A DNA stretch of 64,000 nucleotides from Cunninghamia lanceolata (taxonomy: Eukaryota > Streptophyta > Pinopsida > Cupressales > Cupressaceae). Below are positions 33,492 through 44,429 of this stretch, piece after piece. The position numbers and the translations under genes are program-made. The notes under the pieces were generated by a model. The model was not told the origin of the DNA and did no database searches. It was given only the letters and a program-made list of their open reading frames with translations. The stretch's first letter is position 1, and every line of letters starts with the position of its first letter. The stretch lies in contig BSBN01000213.1 of assembly GCA_027924645.1 (NCBI GenBank), forward strand, positions 34,722,501-34,786,500, given 5' to 3'.

Positions 33492-34845
33492 TGTTGAAAT
33501 AAGGGTAGACAACTAAGAGGGGGGGTGAATCAGTTGTCTCAAAAACTTTATCTTTTGTCATATCTAATCTTCTTCCACACTTATTAACAGATTAATGATA
33601 TAACCATGAAAGCATAAATCAACACATGAGTAGAAACATAATCAACACATATGACACCAGGATTTTTACGTGGAAACTGAGTTAAGGGAAAAACCACAGT
33701 GGGGGTTAACCCACAAGATTTATTCTCTATTAAAAGAATAGAAAATGGGAAGGCACTTGCCTTCGGGCGCACTACCCAGAGCTCACTGCCTATAGAAACA
33801 TTTATAAGTTTATCATAGAAAGATTGAACTAGAAAACAACATCTTCTTCATGCCAAGGTCAGTTCCATTTAAATGCACAATACTTCTGCTCTGCTCCCAA
33901 ACACTTCTTCGCTATCTCCTCATTCTTACTGCTCTTCCTCTTCTTCTCTTCTTCTTCTCTACTCTGCCTTCCTTCATTTCTTAGGATCTTATCATTTTCA
34001 CACAAGAATTATTTTCCACAACTCAACCACACATATTTATTGGGACCCAAATCTTCCTTGAACAACACACCACACTTCATAGAACCTCTCTTAGATCATC
34101 TGTAACATGCACAAAGCATCTGATCAGCCAAGACTGGAAAGAATAGTACCACCCAAGGACAAATCTTCAACCATGAGCTCAATCCTCAATATGGACCACC
34201 AACACAATAAGAACTTGATTCTAAGACCACCACAAGCACAATGAAATCAACAGGAACAACTGCACCACCTCAGATCACCAGAAGCACTTGTACCTTCATC
34301 CGGGAACTCAAGAACACCAACTATCATGGCTGTCATACTAGAAAGATTGCTTGTAGACCTCCAAACCATGAACCACTTGAGTTGAGGATACACACTGACA
34401 TCCCAAACACACCTCTAGATCCATAGATCATAATATTCCAATGTGGATCAATCCGAACCAGATTTTTGTCACTCTGTCACATCTGAACAACTGCAAAACC
34501 TAGTTCTACTTAGGTGGCCATAACATCTCCAATTCTCCATGCGGACCTCTCAAATCTTGACTGGAGCAACTTCAGACAATCCTCTACAAACCCTTTAATC
34601 TACAGACTCTGATCTTCATCTTAATGGAAATGCGGAGCAATCTACTTCACTGAACTACACTGTCTTCACTGTCTCTGACAAAGAGATATGTAACTCACTT
34701 GTTTCTTCCAGAGAGGCTAATTTTCTCAATATCCTCAAAATACAAGTATTCTAAACAAGAAATAGAATAAGATATAGTTGACACTAATGACAACAAGGAT
34801 ATGTTGACATCAATGACAACACCGATTAGGCACATATTCGTAACA
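33492..34845 (-). mobile_element. Solo LTR, related to the 36.8-44.3 kb element
   Basis: It is 1354 bp, starts TGTTGA and ends TAACA, with a perfect target duplication CACCC (33487-33491 and 34846-34850). No internal region is present, so LTR-LTR recombination removed it. The first 200 bp resemble the 1092-bp LTRs at 36864 and 43221: an inverted repeat around a G-run and GTGAATCAGTT, ACGTGGAAAC..GTTAAGGGA, and AGAATAG. The far end resembles them in CATCAATGACAACA. By that similarity the orientation is minus. Confidence 0.88.
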
Positions 34846-34850
34846 CACCC

Positions 34851-36858
34851 TTTATATAATCACCAACTAATGTGCATGTTGAGGTGGATCTCATTACATG
34901 AGTGATGCCTATAGAGGTGACTATGGCCAAAGTGGTCCTCTCCTCACAACCCTCCAAATAGGAACATCCAATATGACTAGAAACTAATGGGTCATTCCAC
35001 ACTAAATTTGTACAACCTCCTTCAGAGACCTATAAAATATATCCTCTAGATGTAACTCACTTTGCAAGCCCTCAGCATACTTTCATGGAACTCATGTCAT
35101 AGGGTAGATCTCTACTACCCCACTCCTAGCCATGAGGAGAGCCTCCCCTTGGTAGTAGTCCCTCAATACATCCTCCCTGGGCTAGGGACTGACCATATTT
35201 ATGTAGGAGTTCACAATAATGATTGTATCCATCAAGTTGGCCCTATTGTGTGGTTACACAACATGTGCAATTTTTCCCTAGCAAAACAGGGACCCAACTT
35301 TTTACTTTCTTGTTTTTTCCCTTGCCTTGGGTGGTATGGTAAACAGAGTTAGTATCAGATGCATTTCAGTATTTCATCCTGTACATATCAGGACCTCAAA
35401 AGGAGAGGTTAATTTTCAAAGTTAGATGTTGCTATCACAAACCTCATCAAACGAAAGAGTGCAAAATTTTAAGCAGGTTTGCCTTTTGCATCACCCCAAA
35501 ATTCCCTAAGATTAAGAAGTTATGTCTAGTCAAAGTTTGGTCAAACAGTCACAAAGGGAGGGGGTCATAACATTCCTTAATATTCCATATATTCGTTAAT
35601 ATCCTAAATATTGGTTTTAATAAAGTAAAACTTAGTGCATGCACATTCACTAATATGCAAATGTCAAATTTTGGCTAGAAGAGTCATAAACTGTCGAAGT
35701 ACATGTACATTCCCGTAGGGTGCACTTTCACCTTAGTATCCCTGATATTTACTAATATGATGACTTACCTAAATACAATGAAAATTCTGAAGGTCAGCAT
35801 TTTTTTTAATATCATGCATATTAGTTAACATCTTGGTGACGTCAGTCAATACCATCGTAAGGAATTAGCAATCTGACGATGACGTCACCCAGATACCCTG
35901 AGATCGAACATAAGTATAAACAGTGAGTGTCTACACATTAACTTAATATGCAGATATTCACTAATGTGATGATGACATCATCCTGACCTATTCAAAAGAA
36001 ACCCCAAGAATAGGATGACATCATCCAGACATTTGACATTAGGGGGTCATCACATTAATTAAGATCCTGGATATTCATTAATATCCTGACTCAATGCAAT
36101 ATAGTGATAAATCTCAATATCCTGCACATTAACTCAGCACCTCAATTTTTGCTAATGTAAGGATGACGTCACATTACAACTAGCCCATAACATCATTAGA
36201 AAGGGTGATGTCAACCTCATCTTTGGAAGAGGGGGGATATTTTGCATAACTAAGTGCCCGAACATTTCTTAATATCTGCATAATCACTCTCAGGACCCAT
36301 AACACATAGACTTTCATGCACTAATAGAAAGATGCCATGTGGTAGGTTGACCTGTCCACATCAAAATACCATATGCCCAGATATCTAAATGAAGGTAAAA
36401 TACCCTTAGGTCCTCATGACCTGCTTTTTACTTTTGGTCAACGTTGACCAATTGTCCCGATGATGTCATGTGTATATTCCGTGAACATTGTTAAGCACCT
36501 AGACATTTTCAAATATGTTGATCCCATATTAAATGTCATTTAACGGTAGGTGGATACTCAAAATTTCAAATCACATGGTGCCACCTGTTGTAATCTTAGG
36601 AACACTGTATGTGCATCCAAGGACATGAATGACATAGCATTGATTACGCCCTAATTCATCAATGTTAACAATTATAATAGCTGATTTACACTCATTTTTA
36701 TGCTTATCAAGCATTTAGCAAGAAATTACAGAGCTCCTACACGATTAAGACGCCCATTACAACTATCCACAACTTGAATGGAACAGTGTGCACATCAGAT
36801 GGAAAATGGAGGAGGGCGATTGAATAGTGAACCCACATATCTTGATTTCAATAAATTA
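34851..36858. other. Non-coding flank with a cluster of TGAYRTCA palindromes
   Basis: Seven TGAYRTCA octamers lie within 632 bp: TGACGTCA at 35837, 35880 and 36164; TGACATCA at 35973 and 36016; TGATGTCA at 36206 and 36461. Several follow an ATATTCAYTAATRT-like element, so a degenerate repeat unit underlies them. TTGGTCAACGTTGACCAA (36434-36451) is an 18-bp perfect palindrome. TGACGTCA is a known plant bZIP core; a role as enhancer in an old LTR is inference. The open frame at 35062-35352 is not recognised. Confidence 0.6.
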
Positions 36859-36863
36859 GATTT

Positions 36864-37955
36864 TGTTGATAACTGAGAGGGGGGGGTGAATCAGTTATCC
36901 TAATTATTTCCCTTATTGAACTTTCCTTTTAATTGAAGTAGCATAAAATCAAACACAAAACATTAACCATGAAATAAGAAACGCATGACACAGTATTTTT
37001 GACGTGGAAACCCTGTTAAGGGAGAAAACCACGAGGTGATTAACCCAAAAATTATTCTTTGTTAGAAGAATAGGAAATTACAAAAATGGCACTTGCCAAT
37101 TAGGGCTCACTGCCCGAGCACACTGCTCACAAGAGGCCCACTGCCTACAAAAAGACACACTATCTACAAAGTGATGAGAATCACAGTCTTGAACTGATTG
37201 GAAGCATCTGCATATGCTGGAGTTCAGTTCCGGTTAGGCTCAGTACACTGATCTGCTGCACTTCATCTTTCCTCTGTTCTTTATTCTGCTATCTTTCACA
37301 TACCGGATCCTTTTTGCTACCTCTGCTCTTTCTCTGGACTTATTCGCATATCTCTCTCCATCACCACACACTTCACAACTAAATCCATCCTCTATATATA
37401 TCCGCACAAGTAATTTCATCACCTTTCTAGTCGACATCCGGAACAGTCTAGTTTCTTACAAACTCTCATTCTGTCGGCTGAATCCTTCCTCACCAAGCAA
37501 TGCGGATCAAGCATATACTTGTAGATATCATTAATCATGTCGGCCAAACATGATTCATGCCTTCACAACCTCTGCCATCAACAGTAACCCATCCGGAAAG
37601 TAGTCTGATATTCTGCCAGTCAGTTCTTCCTCTGTTTTTACTGTCTCTTAGGAATCCGGTACTCAACCATTCATATCTTTTTCTTTGTCCATCACCGGAG
37701 GCTAAATCCTTGGAATATACCACTCAAGGTAGTCCTCTTGACTTCCCCAAATCCGCACTGCACCAAGACACTTCCTCTGAGAGGTCTGGACCAATCTGTC
37801 GGACCTTGCCACATGCTCTGTTCTTCTTCACCGGATCACAACATTCTTTATTCTGACTTCCGGTAGAGACATATCATGTCTTGCGGATATGTGGGATGAC
37901 CTTTGTTGCCATCAATGACAACAACCATGAATCCATATAGTGTCTCTTGCCAACA
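36864..37955 (-). repeat. 3' LTR (left copy) of the young element
   Basis: It runs from TGTTGATAACTGA to TTGCCAACA on the plus strand. Near the U5 end GATAACTGA and TCAGTTATC (36868-36876 and 36891-36899) flank an 8-G run. The small frames on both strands (such as 37557-37856) recur in the other LTR and are not genes. Confidence 0.96.
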
Positions 37956-37969
37956 ATCTCCCCCTTTGG
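37956..37969 (-). promoter_or_regulatory. Polypurine tract of the young element
   Basis: Minus-strand CCAAAGGGGGAGAT directly abuts the LTR start TGTTGGCAAGAGAC. Confidence 0.9.
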
Positions 37970-38187
37970 CATTGATGGCAACACTTAGTGAAAAATGACT
38001 AAGTGTTTTCACTATGCTCCCCCTTTGCTGATGCTTTGTCTTTATATACAATTTCCGGAACTCCCCCTTAGTTGGATCCCTCATTTTTCACTGCTCCTCA
38101 CTCCCCCTTTGACATCAATGGCAAAGGGTAGGGTCCGCATATCAAAATTTTCAAAAATTTCTTATACTTAGCCGCATATTTACATAC

Positions 38188-41100
38188 TCACATATATTGA
38201 AGAATGTCTGCAAAGGATGTCTGTAATTGAATCATTTCGGTAGCCCAACTTTGCTTCATTCTGTCCAAAATTGAAATGTGACCACTTAACAAAAATGCAA
38301 ACGCTTCTGCCCACTTGAGATCTGTCGGATCTTTTGTTTGGGCGGTGGTCCTAGCATCACTGATGGCCTCATGCATGGTTTCCAACTTAGGGATTATAAT
38401 CCTTCTAAGTTCTCCCATCCGGTTGGTGATGTTCTTCCTTTCCTTCTCAAGATTCTTTATTTCGTTCAAGACTGCAATAGTCTGACATTCTTGATTTATT
38501 ATAGAGGAAGAGAGAGGATCAAAACTTTGAGATAAGCTTTGTAGCTTATCCTGTTCCTCTTTTATTTTCTTGTCAAATGCTGCTGTTGCCTTTGACCAGG
38601 ATATACAAAATTTATAGATATCACCGCCATCCTTAAGAGCATTCTCTAAGCTCCTTATTCCAATGCTTACAATCTTCCTATCCTTAGAGATTAATTCTAA
38701 TATTTCTGAAAATCTCTTATCCAAAAATTCCTTCCGGACCTTTTCTTCAGCTGATTTTTCTAAAGAATCAAAATGTGTATCAACACTGCTGACTAAGGTT
38801 TTTAGATTACCGGAAGTGGAGGCTGTCGGATCTATCTGGATTGATGGCATGATCTTTACAAGTATTCCGGAAGCAGCCTCTATCAACTCACAGTCTTCCA
38901 TATGAGACTTCAGGAGCTTTTCATTTGCCTTGGCATTTGCAAATGAAGCTATCTTCATTGTTTGTACCGGAGAGAGAGAGTCAAAATCAAATGGGCCTTT
39001 TAGAAGCTCCGGTTCATCAATCTCTAGAGTTTCTTTGCTCAAAAATTGTTGAACAGTTTGTGCAGTGTCTCTTGCCGGAGACAGATGTTTCTTCTCTTCT
39101 GCAGTCTTAGAACTGTCAACCTCTTTGTCTTTCACCACTGCTTCCTTCTCCTGTAATTGCTCTTCTTCTTTGGATCCGGAGACTGTAGGGGAAACTGGAG
39201 GAGAGATGCTAACTTGTTCATGGGCCACTTCTTCTGGAGCAGAGGGTCCCAAGTCCTCACTTGTCTGTTCAGGGCTCACTTCTTCCGGAACAGAAGATTC
39301 CAAATCAGCAGCTGTTTCTGCACCTAAGTCCTCTACAACAGGAAGATTGAACCTTTTGAAGGCCTTCCGGAGGATCTCTTCTGTTTCTTGGGCCACTTTG
39401 TCAGTCTCACCAAGCATGAGTTGATTCATCCTGGCTTTGCTTCTGAACTCATCTTTGCAGTCCTTGAAGATAATGTTCATTGTCTTGGGATCAATTTGAG
39501 GATATAGCTGAATAGCTATCTGCTCCCGGATCTCAAGATCTTTGGCATGAGCATTATTCTTTCTTACTTCCATTTCCTTCTCTAGGCTTTTAGGAATGAG
39601 AGATATGATCTCAATGAAAGCCTTATTGTATATGTTCAGATATTTAACTGTGGCTTCCTGCAGAGTCTTTTGGTCTGCCTCACTGAAGTCATCATAGGAT
39701 TCAGTCATTGGTTGAAGGTTTCCATCCACCGTGACCGACTTGATTATGCTCTCTAGTGACAGAGTGGGCTTTTCAACAGTTACCTCTGCCATTTCCTCCT
39801 TGTCTTGGCCTGTGGAGGGCTTACCGGATCCTTTCTTTTTCTGTTTCTTTACTTCTCTTACTCCCTCATCTGATTCTGTTTCCTCTTCATCCTTTTGGCT
39901 TCCATAAGCCCTTGTGGCTTTTGCCTTTGATCTCTTACCGGATGCCTGGACTTCCAGTTTTGAACTTTTGGTTGAGGGAGGTGCAGATCTCTTTGTTGAT
40001 CTGGTCCGGGTGGGAGCTCCAACCGGAGCACTTTCTTTGCTTTTCTCTTCTTCCTCGGCCTTCCTCCTCTTTTCCCGGCTGGCATCAAGTGCCTCCTTTG
40101 AGATACCTAGGCCTTGAGCAATGTGCTCTACTTCTTTTCTTACCTTTCTTTTAATCTCAGGTTCCCTGAGTTCTACATGTATTTTTACACTCAGCTCCTC
40201 AAAGGTTCCAAACCTTTCTGCCTTAGGATCTTTGGGCTGACTTAGCATGTGTTGAACATGCAGCTCCACTATCTGTTCATCAACTTCATACCCCATGGGC
40301 ATGATCCAGACAGTCCTTGGCTCCACTGCCTCCATTAGGCACTGATCAGTGTCAACCATAAAGCACACTGAGTCCTTGTATTTCTCAATGAGAGACTGGG
40401 GAATTCTCTCTCTTGCTTGCATCATGCTCTGAAAGTTTTTGAAGTATCCCCATAGAGCTGTATTTCTCGCTTTTGCATCCCCAAGTCCATGCAAATAGTC
40501 TCTTATCTGGACTGCAACAGGTTTGTCATTTTGCCATACCCATCCACTTGTTCCGGGTAGCTCATTCATGAAGTAGAAGAATAAACATACAATCAGAGTA
40601 CCATACTTAAAGGAATTCTTCTTATCCTTCTTGATTTTCTGTATGTTTTCCATTAATTGGCTTAGTAGTAGTTCGCAGAGATCATATTCTGCATTCTTTC
40701 TTAACATTTCATAAGCAGTGTATATTGCAGTTCCGGATACAGAATTCTCCCTGCTGGAGTGATAGATTTTGTATCCTATTATCATTGATGCATATTTGAT
40801 ATCCGGATCAGAGATGTCTTCAATGGTCATTGCCCTTTTGTCAAATTTTGATCCGGTGGCCTCAGTTACAATGTTGTTCTTGACAGATTTGAGGATAGGT
40901 ACTCCTCCGGAAGAGTATAGGCCAGTTACTGCTCTAATTGCCTCTTTTGTGATCTTGCAGGGTCTATCTAGCCATAGAAAGTTGTCATGCATTCTGCTCA
41001 GTACATACCGGACCCATTCATCCTCTTCAAAACAGGGGAAATGAATAAATTGCTCAAATTGTTTCTTCTGAATATCCTTATACTCTGGTTTAAGCTCAAA

Positions 41101-41322
41101 AGCATTGTCAATCAGCTGCTTGTGATAGAGGTCTCTTAATTTGAATTCCCCAAATTCCTCAATGTTTGCATGTATGTAAACCCTAATGTCTTCGGTGTGT
41201 AAAACTCCGTGGGGAACACTAGAGAGGGCTCCTAGTGGGTCTACCTCCAATGATTTGTAGGGATGTTTCTTGAATGAGGGGCGAGGTCTATCAGAGATCT
41301 TAACTATGTTTGGAGTAGCCAT
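38188..41322 (-). CDS. Intact 1044-residue retroelement protein of unknown function
   Basis: I do not recognise an enzymatic domain. The frame is open from ATG 41322 (MATPNIVKISDRPRP) to the stop near 38188, 219 bp before the polypurine tract. Residues 1 to about 390 look globular and helical, with blocks DNFLWLDRPCKITKEAIRAV, TSGWVWQNDK and RTVWIMPMGYEVDEQI. Residues about 405-510 are a charged, Lys/Ser/Glu-rich linker that could hold nuclear localisation signals. A duplicated DLxxSxPEEVxxEQ motif lies around 665-705. The C-terminal third (about 780-1040) is helical and probably coiled coil. Its position, last before the 3' LTR, is that of env-like ORFs in SIRE-type elements, but I see no signal peptide or clear transmembrane anchor. 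The intact frame in a young element suggests recent function or recent arrival. Confidence 0.8.
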   Translation of the reverse strand: MATPNIVKISDRPRPSFKKHPYKSLEVDPLGALSSVPHGVLHTEDIRVYIHANIEEFGEFKLRDLYHKQLIDNAFELKPEYKDIQKKQFEQFIHFPCFEEDEWVRYVLSRMHDNFLWLDRPCKITKEAIRAVTGLYSSGGVPILKSVKNNIVTEATGSKFDKRAMTIEDISDPDIKYASMIIGYKIYHSSRENSVSGTAIYTAYEMLRKNAEYDLCELLLSQLMENIQKIKKDKKNSFKYGTLIVCLFFYFMNELPGTSGWVWQNDKPVAVQIRDYLHGLGDAKARNTALWGYFKNFQSMMQARERIPQSLIEKYKDSVCFMVDTDQCLMEAVEPRTVWIMPMGYEVDEQIVELHVQHMLSQPKDPKAERFGTFEELSVKIHVELREPEIKRKVRKEVEHIAQGLGISKEALDASREKRRKAEEEEKSKESAPVGAPTRTRSTKRSAPPSTKSSKLEVQASGKRSKAKATRAYGSQKDEEETESDEGVREVKKQKKKGSGKPSTGQDKEEMAEVTVEKPTLSLESIIKSVTVDGNLQPMTESYDDFSEADQKTLQEATVKYLNIYNKAFIEIISLIPKSLEKEMEVRKNNAHAKDLEIREQIAIQLYPQIDPKTMNIIFKDCKDEFRSKARMNQLMLGETDKVAQETEEILRKAFKRFNLPVVEDLGAETAADLESSVPEEVSPEQTSEDLGPSAPEEVAHEQVSISPPVSPTVSGSKEEEQLQEKEAVVKDKEVDSSKTAEEKKHLSPARDTAQTVQQFLSKETLEIDEPELLKGPFDFDSLSPVQTMKIASFANAKANEKLLKSHMEDCELIEAASGILVKIMPSIQIDPTASTSGNLKTLVSSVDTHFDSLEKSAEEKVRKEFLDKRFSEILELISKDRKIVSIGIRSLENALKDGGDIYKFCISWSKATAAFDKKIKEEQDKLQSLSQSFDPLSSSIINQECQTIAVLNEIKNLEKERKNITNRMGELRRIIIPKLETMHEAISDARTTAQTKDPTDLKWAEAFAFLLSGHISILDRMKQSWATEMIQLQTSFADILQYM

Positions 41323-41976
41323 TCTTCAAAGATTTGTAGTAAGGTAACGAAAAACGGAGAATACCTTATGCGCCTTCGGTTTGCACGGAGTGGTTGGATT
41401 GATTTCTTTATGCAATAGCTTTGGCAGGAGATCCTTGGTGTGCTTTGATGACTCTTGTTGCAGAGCTCCACTTTTCGCTTCTTCTCAAGTGTAGAATGAG
41501 CAAATGTCGTTTGAGAAATCCCTTAAATTGCTCCGCGAACCCTAATACCTGTCTGCAATAAATGCTTCACCTACATCATTCCGGTTTGCCTTGTCTGGAT
41601 AGCTAGGAGTATCCCGGATTAGTCCTGATCTGTGGATATCATCCGGATCTTTCAATCATGAATAGATCGAGGTAGCATATTACAAGAGCATCCCAAACAC
41701 TCTGTCCAATCCGCAGAACAAGATAGTGCATTTCCGGATCTTTCCGGACCTTTTTGTAATCCTCTATCATACCGGAGCATCTCCCTGAACAGGTCTTATT
41801 TGATCGATCATATCTTCTTCATAACTTCATGCGGACCTCTGAAAACTTGACTGAAGTATCTCAAGACTCATATCTACAAACCCTTTGATCCGCATCTTGT
41901 GCCACATCCGGTACCACTTGTTTGGCTGGGGGAACAAGATTTTCTTTGAGTCTCCCCCTGAGCCTGAGCTCACTTT
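41323..41976 (-). other. Non-coding spacer between the two ORFs of the young element
   Basis: There is no open frame of note. CCGG-containing motifs (TCCGGA, ACCGGA) are frequent, as elsewhere in this element. It may hold a second promoter or splice acceptor for the downstream ORF, but none is identified. Confidence 0.5.
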
Positions 41977-43155
41977 TTAATTTCCGGAAGAAATATCAGC
42001 ACCAGAGTCTGGTGCGGATTCAACCTCTATATTCTCTGAACTTTTCTTCACCCAAATCTTGCTCATCTGATTCCTAACCTCATCCGCATTCATCTTTTGT
42101 TTACCCTTGTCTTGATTCTGATTATACACCGGACCTCTTTTGTCCTGATTCTTGTTTTTGCAGACTTTAGCATTATGACCGGACCTATTACAGATTTGGC
42201 AAATAACATCTCTTTGCATATTTGACTGATATCCTCTTGATCTGCATTGATTTGCCATATGACCTATTCTATTGCATGTGAAGCATCTACCTTTGAATGA
42301 TTTGTTTACTTGCATAATTCTGCATTCATGGGATTTGTGTCCATACCTTTTGCAGTTGAAGCACTATCCGGAGAAGGATGAATTATTCTGATTCATTCTC
42401 ATTCTGCACTGATTAGCTTTGTGACCAAAGTGGTTGCAGTTGTGGCAGTATCCATTGAAGGATGGATATCTTTGAGCATTTGGCTGTCTTACCGGAGGTC
42501 TTCTAGGCCTGCTCCTTGGATTTTCTGATCCAAGATTCTTCTGACCGGATCCGGAGCTTTCTCCTTTCTCATATCCCAAGCCATACTTGTCATCTGTCCT
42601 CTTTTGACTTCCAAGAAGAACTTCAAGTTGAGCAGAACTTATCTTGAATTTCTCTTTATATTCATTTGCTGTTTGAAGGTCTCTTTTGAGAGAGGCAATT
42701 TGATCCTCAAGTTTTCCTTCATTATCTTTGGCATCTTCAAGATCAGATTCAAGGTGTCTGATAATCCTGTCCATCTGGTGGCATTCTTCTGATTTTTCTT
42801 TAAGAGATTGTCTTAGATTGTCTTCAGCCTTTCTTTTTTCTTCAATCTCTTGAGTAAACTTTATAGTTCCTGATTCCATTTCATGTCTTAACATAATGAC
42901 TTCTTTTGATAACTTTTCACATAACTTGGTTTGCTCAGTCAATTCCTCATTTGTATTGCTTTCTTCACTTTGTCTTGCCAACTGTTGAAGCAGCTCCTTT
43001 CTCTTTTTCATAGAGAGACTTAATTTGTCTTTTAATTCTCTCATGAATTCATCAGCCTGTTTGAGTCTTTCCTTTAATTCACTGACTTCAGAATTTGACT
43101 GTTCAAGATCCTCAAGGGCAGTCTTGAGTTGCTCCCTTAAACCATATGCATCCAT
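41977..43155 (-). pseudogene. Gag-like protein with coiled coil and four zinc knuckles, one stop
   Basis: ATG 43155 lies 52 bp from the primer site. Residues 1 to about 190 form a long heptad-type coiled coil rich in Glu, Lys and Leu. A GLGYEKGESSGSG segment follows, then four CCHC knuckles: CHNCNHFGHKANQC, CFNCKRYGHKSHEC, CFTCNRIGHMANQC and CQICNRSGHNAKVC. An in-frame TAG at 42364-42366 separates knuckle 1 from knuckle 2; the second half stays in the same frame to 41977. The N-terminal capsid domain of normal copia Gag is missing. It probably binds the element RNA, with capsid supplied in trans. Whether the TAG is read through or is a mutation is unknown. Confidence 0.75.
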
Positions 43156-43206
43156 TTGAAATCCCAGATCTTCCTCAAGCTGTTAGGCTCTATTAGGAGG
43201 AACTTA

Positions 43207-43218
43207 GCTCTGATACCA
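43207..43218 (-). promoter_or_regulatory. Primer binding site, initiator tRNA-Met
   Basis: The minus-strand sequence TGGTATCAGAGC is an exact match to the usual site, two bases from the 5' LTR. Confidence 0.93.
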
Positions 43219-43220
43219 AT

Positions 43221-44312
43221 TGTTGATAACTGAGAGGGGGGGGTGAATCAGTTATCCTAATTATTTCCCTTATTGAACTTTCCTTTTAATTGAAGTAGCA
43301 TAAAATCAAACACAAAACATTAACCATGAAATAAGAAACGCATGACACAGTATTTTTGACGTGGAAACCCTGTTAAGGGAGAAAACCACGGGGTGATTAA
43401 CCCAAAAATTATTCTCTGTTAGAAGAATAGGAAATTACAAAAATGGCACTTGCCAATTAGGGCTCACTGCCCGAGCACACTGCTCACAAGAGGCCCACTG
43501 CCTACAAAAAGACACACTGTCTACAAAGTGATGAGAATCACAGTCTTGAACTGATTGGAAGCATCTACATATGCTGGAGTTCAGTTCCGGTTAGGCTCAG
43601 TACACTGATCTGCTGCACTTCATCTTTCCTCTGTTCTTTATTCTGCTATCTTTCACATACCGGATCCTTTTTGCTACCTCTGCTCTTTCTCTGGACTTAT
43701 TCGCATATCTCTCTCCATCACCACACACTTCACAACTAAATCCATCCTCTATATATATCCACACAAGTAATTTCATCACCTTTCTAGTCGGCATCCGGAA
43801 CAGTCTAGTTTCTTACAAACTCTCATTCTGTCGGCTGAATCCTTCCTCACCAAGCAATGCGGATCAAGCATATACTTGTAGATATCATTAATCATGTCGG
43901 CCAAACATGATTCATGCCTTCACAACCTCTGCCATCAACAGTAACCCATCCGGAAAGTAGTCTGATATTCTGCCAGTCAGTTCTTCCTCTGTTTTTACTG
44001 TCTCTCAGGAATCCGGTACTCAACCATTCATATCTTTTTCTTTGTCCATCACCGGAGGCTAAATCCTTGGAATATACCACTCAAGGTAGTCCTCTTGACT
44101 TCCCCAAATCCGCACTGCACCAAGACACTTCCTCTGAGAGGTCCGGACCAATCTGTCGGACCTTGCCACATGCTCTGTTCTTCTTCACCGGATCACAACA
44201 TTCTTTATTCTGACTTCCGGTAGAGACATATCATGTCTTGCGGATATGTGGGATGACCTTTGTTGCCATCAATGACAACAACCATGAATCCATATAGTGT
44301 CTCTTGCCAACA
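43221..44312 (-). repeat. 5' LTR (right copy) of the young element
   Basis: It has the same length and ends as 36864-37955 and carries the same U5 inverted repeat (43225-43233 and 43248-43256). The 8 differences from its partner are all A/G or C/T. Confidence 0.96.
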
Positions 44313-44429
44313 GATTTAAGATACAGAAATCAGGTATGTAACAAATGAAACCCTCATTTTGTCATTTCTAAATAGTAAGCAAGTAAATGGTTTTTACTTA
44401 CATAAACTCATATGATGATGTTCATATAT

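Larger units (their letters stand above)
36864..44312 (-). mobile_element. Young non-autonomous LTR retrotransposon carrying a large unknown ORF
   Basis: Two LTRs of exactly 1092 bp differ at only 8 positions, all transitions (about 0.7%). The target duplication GATTT is perfect (36859-36863 and 44313-44317). On the minus strand the order is 5' LTR, initiator-Met primer site, gag-like ORF with coiled coil and zinc knuckles, a 650-bp gap, a 1044-codon ORF, polypurine tract, 3' LTR. No protease, integrase, RT or RNase H is visible, so proteins must come from elsewhere. The gag tail style and PPT (CCAAAGGGGGAGAT) resemble Ty1/copia elements of the SIRE type; this is inference. Confidence 0.95.

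Noticed and set aside
35062..35352. 96-codon open frame
   Set aside because: No motif recognised, AT-rich non-coding flanks, no repeat of the frame elsewhere.
37240..37856. Several open frames on both strands, repeated at 43597-44213
   Set aside because: They lie inside the two LTRs of the young element and are identical because the LTRs are; no coding role is likely.
39065..40154. Plus-strand frames of 119 and 132 codons
   Set aside because: They are antisense to the intact 1044-residue ORF and show only the complement of its charged linker.
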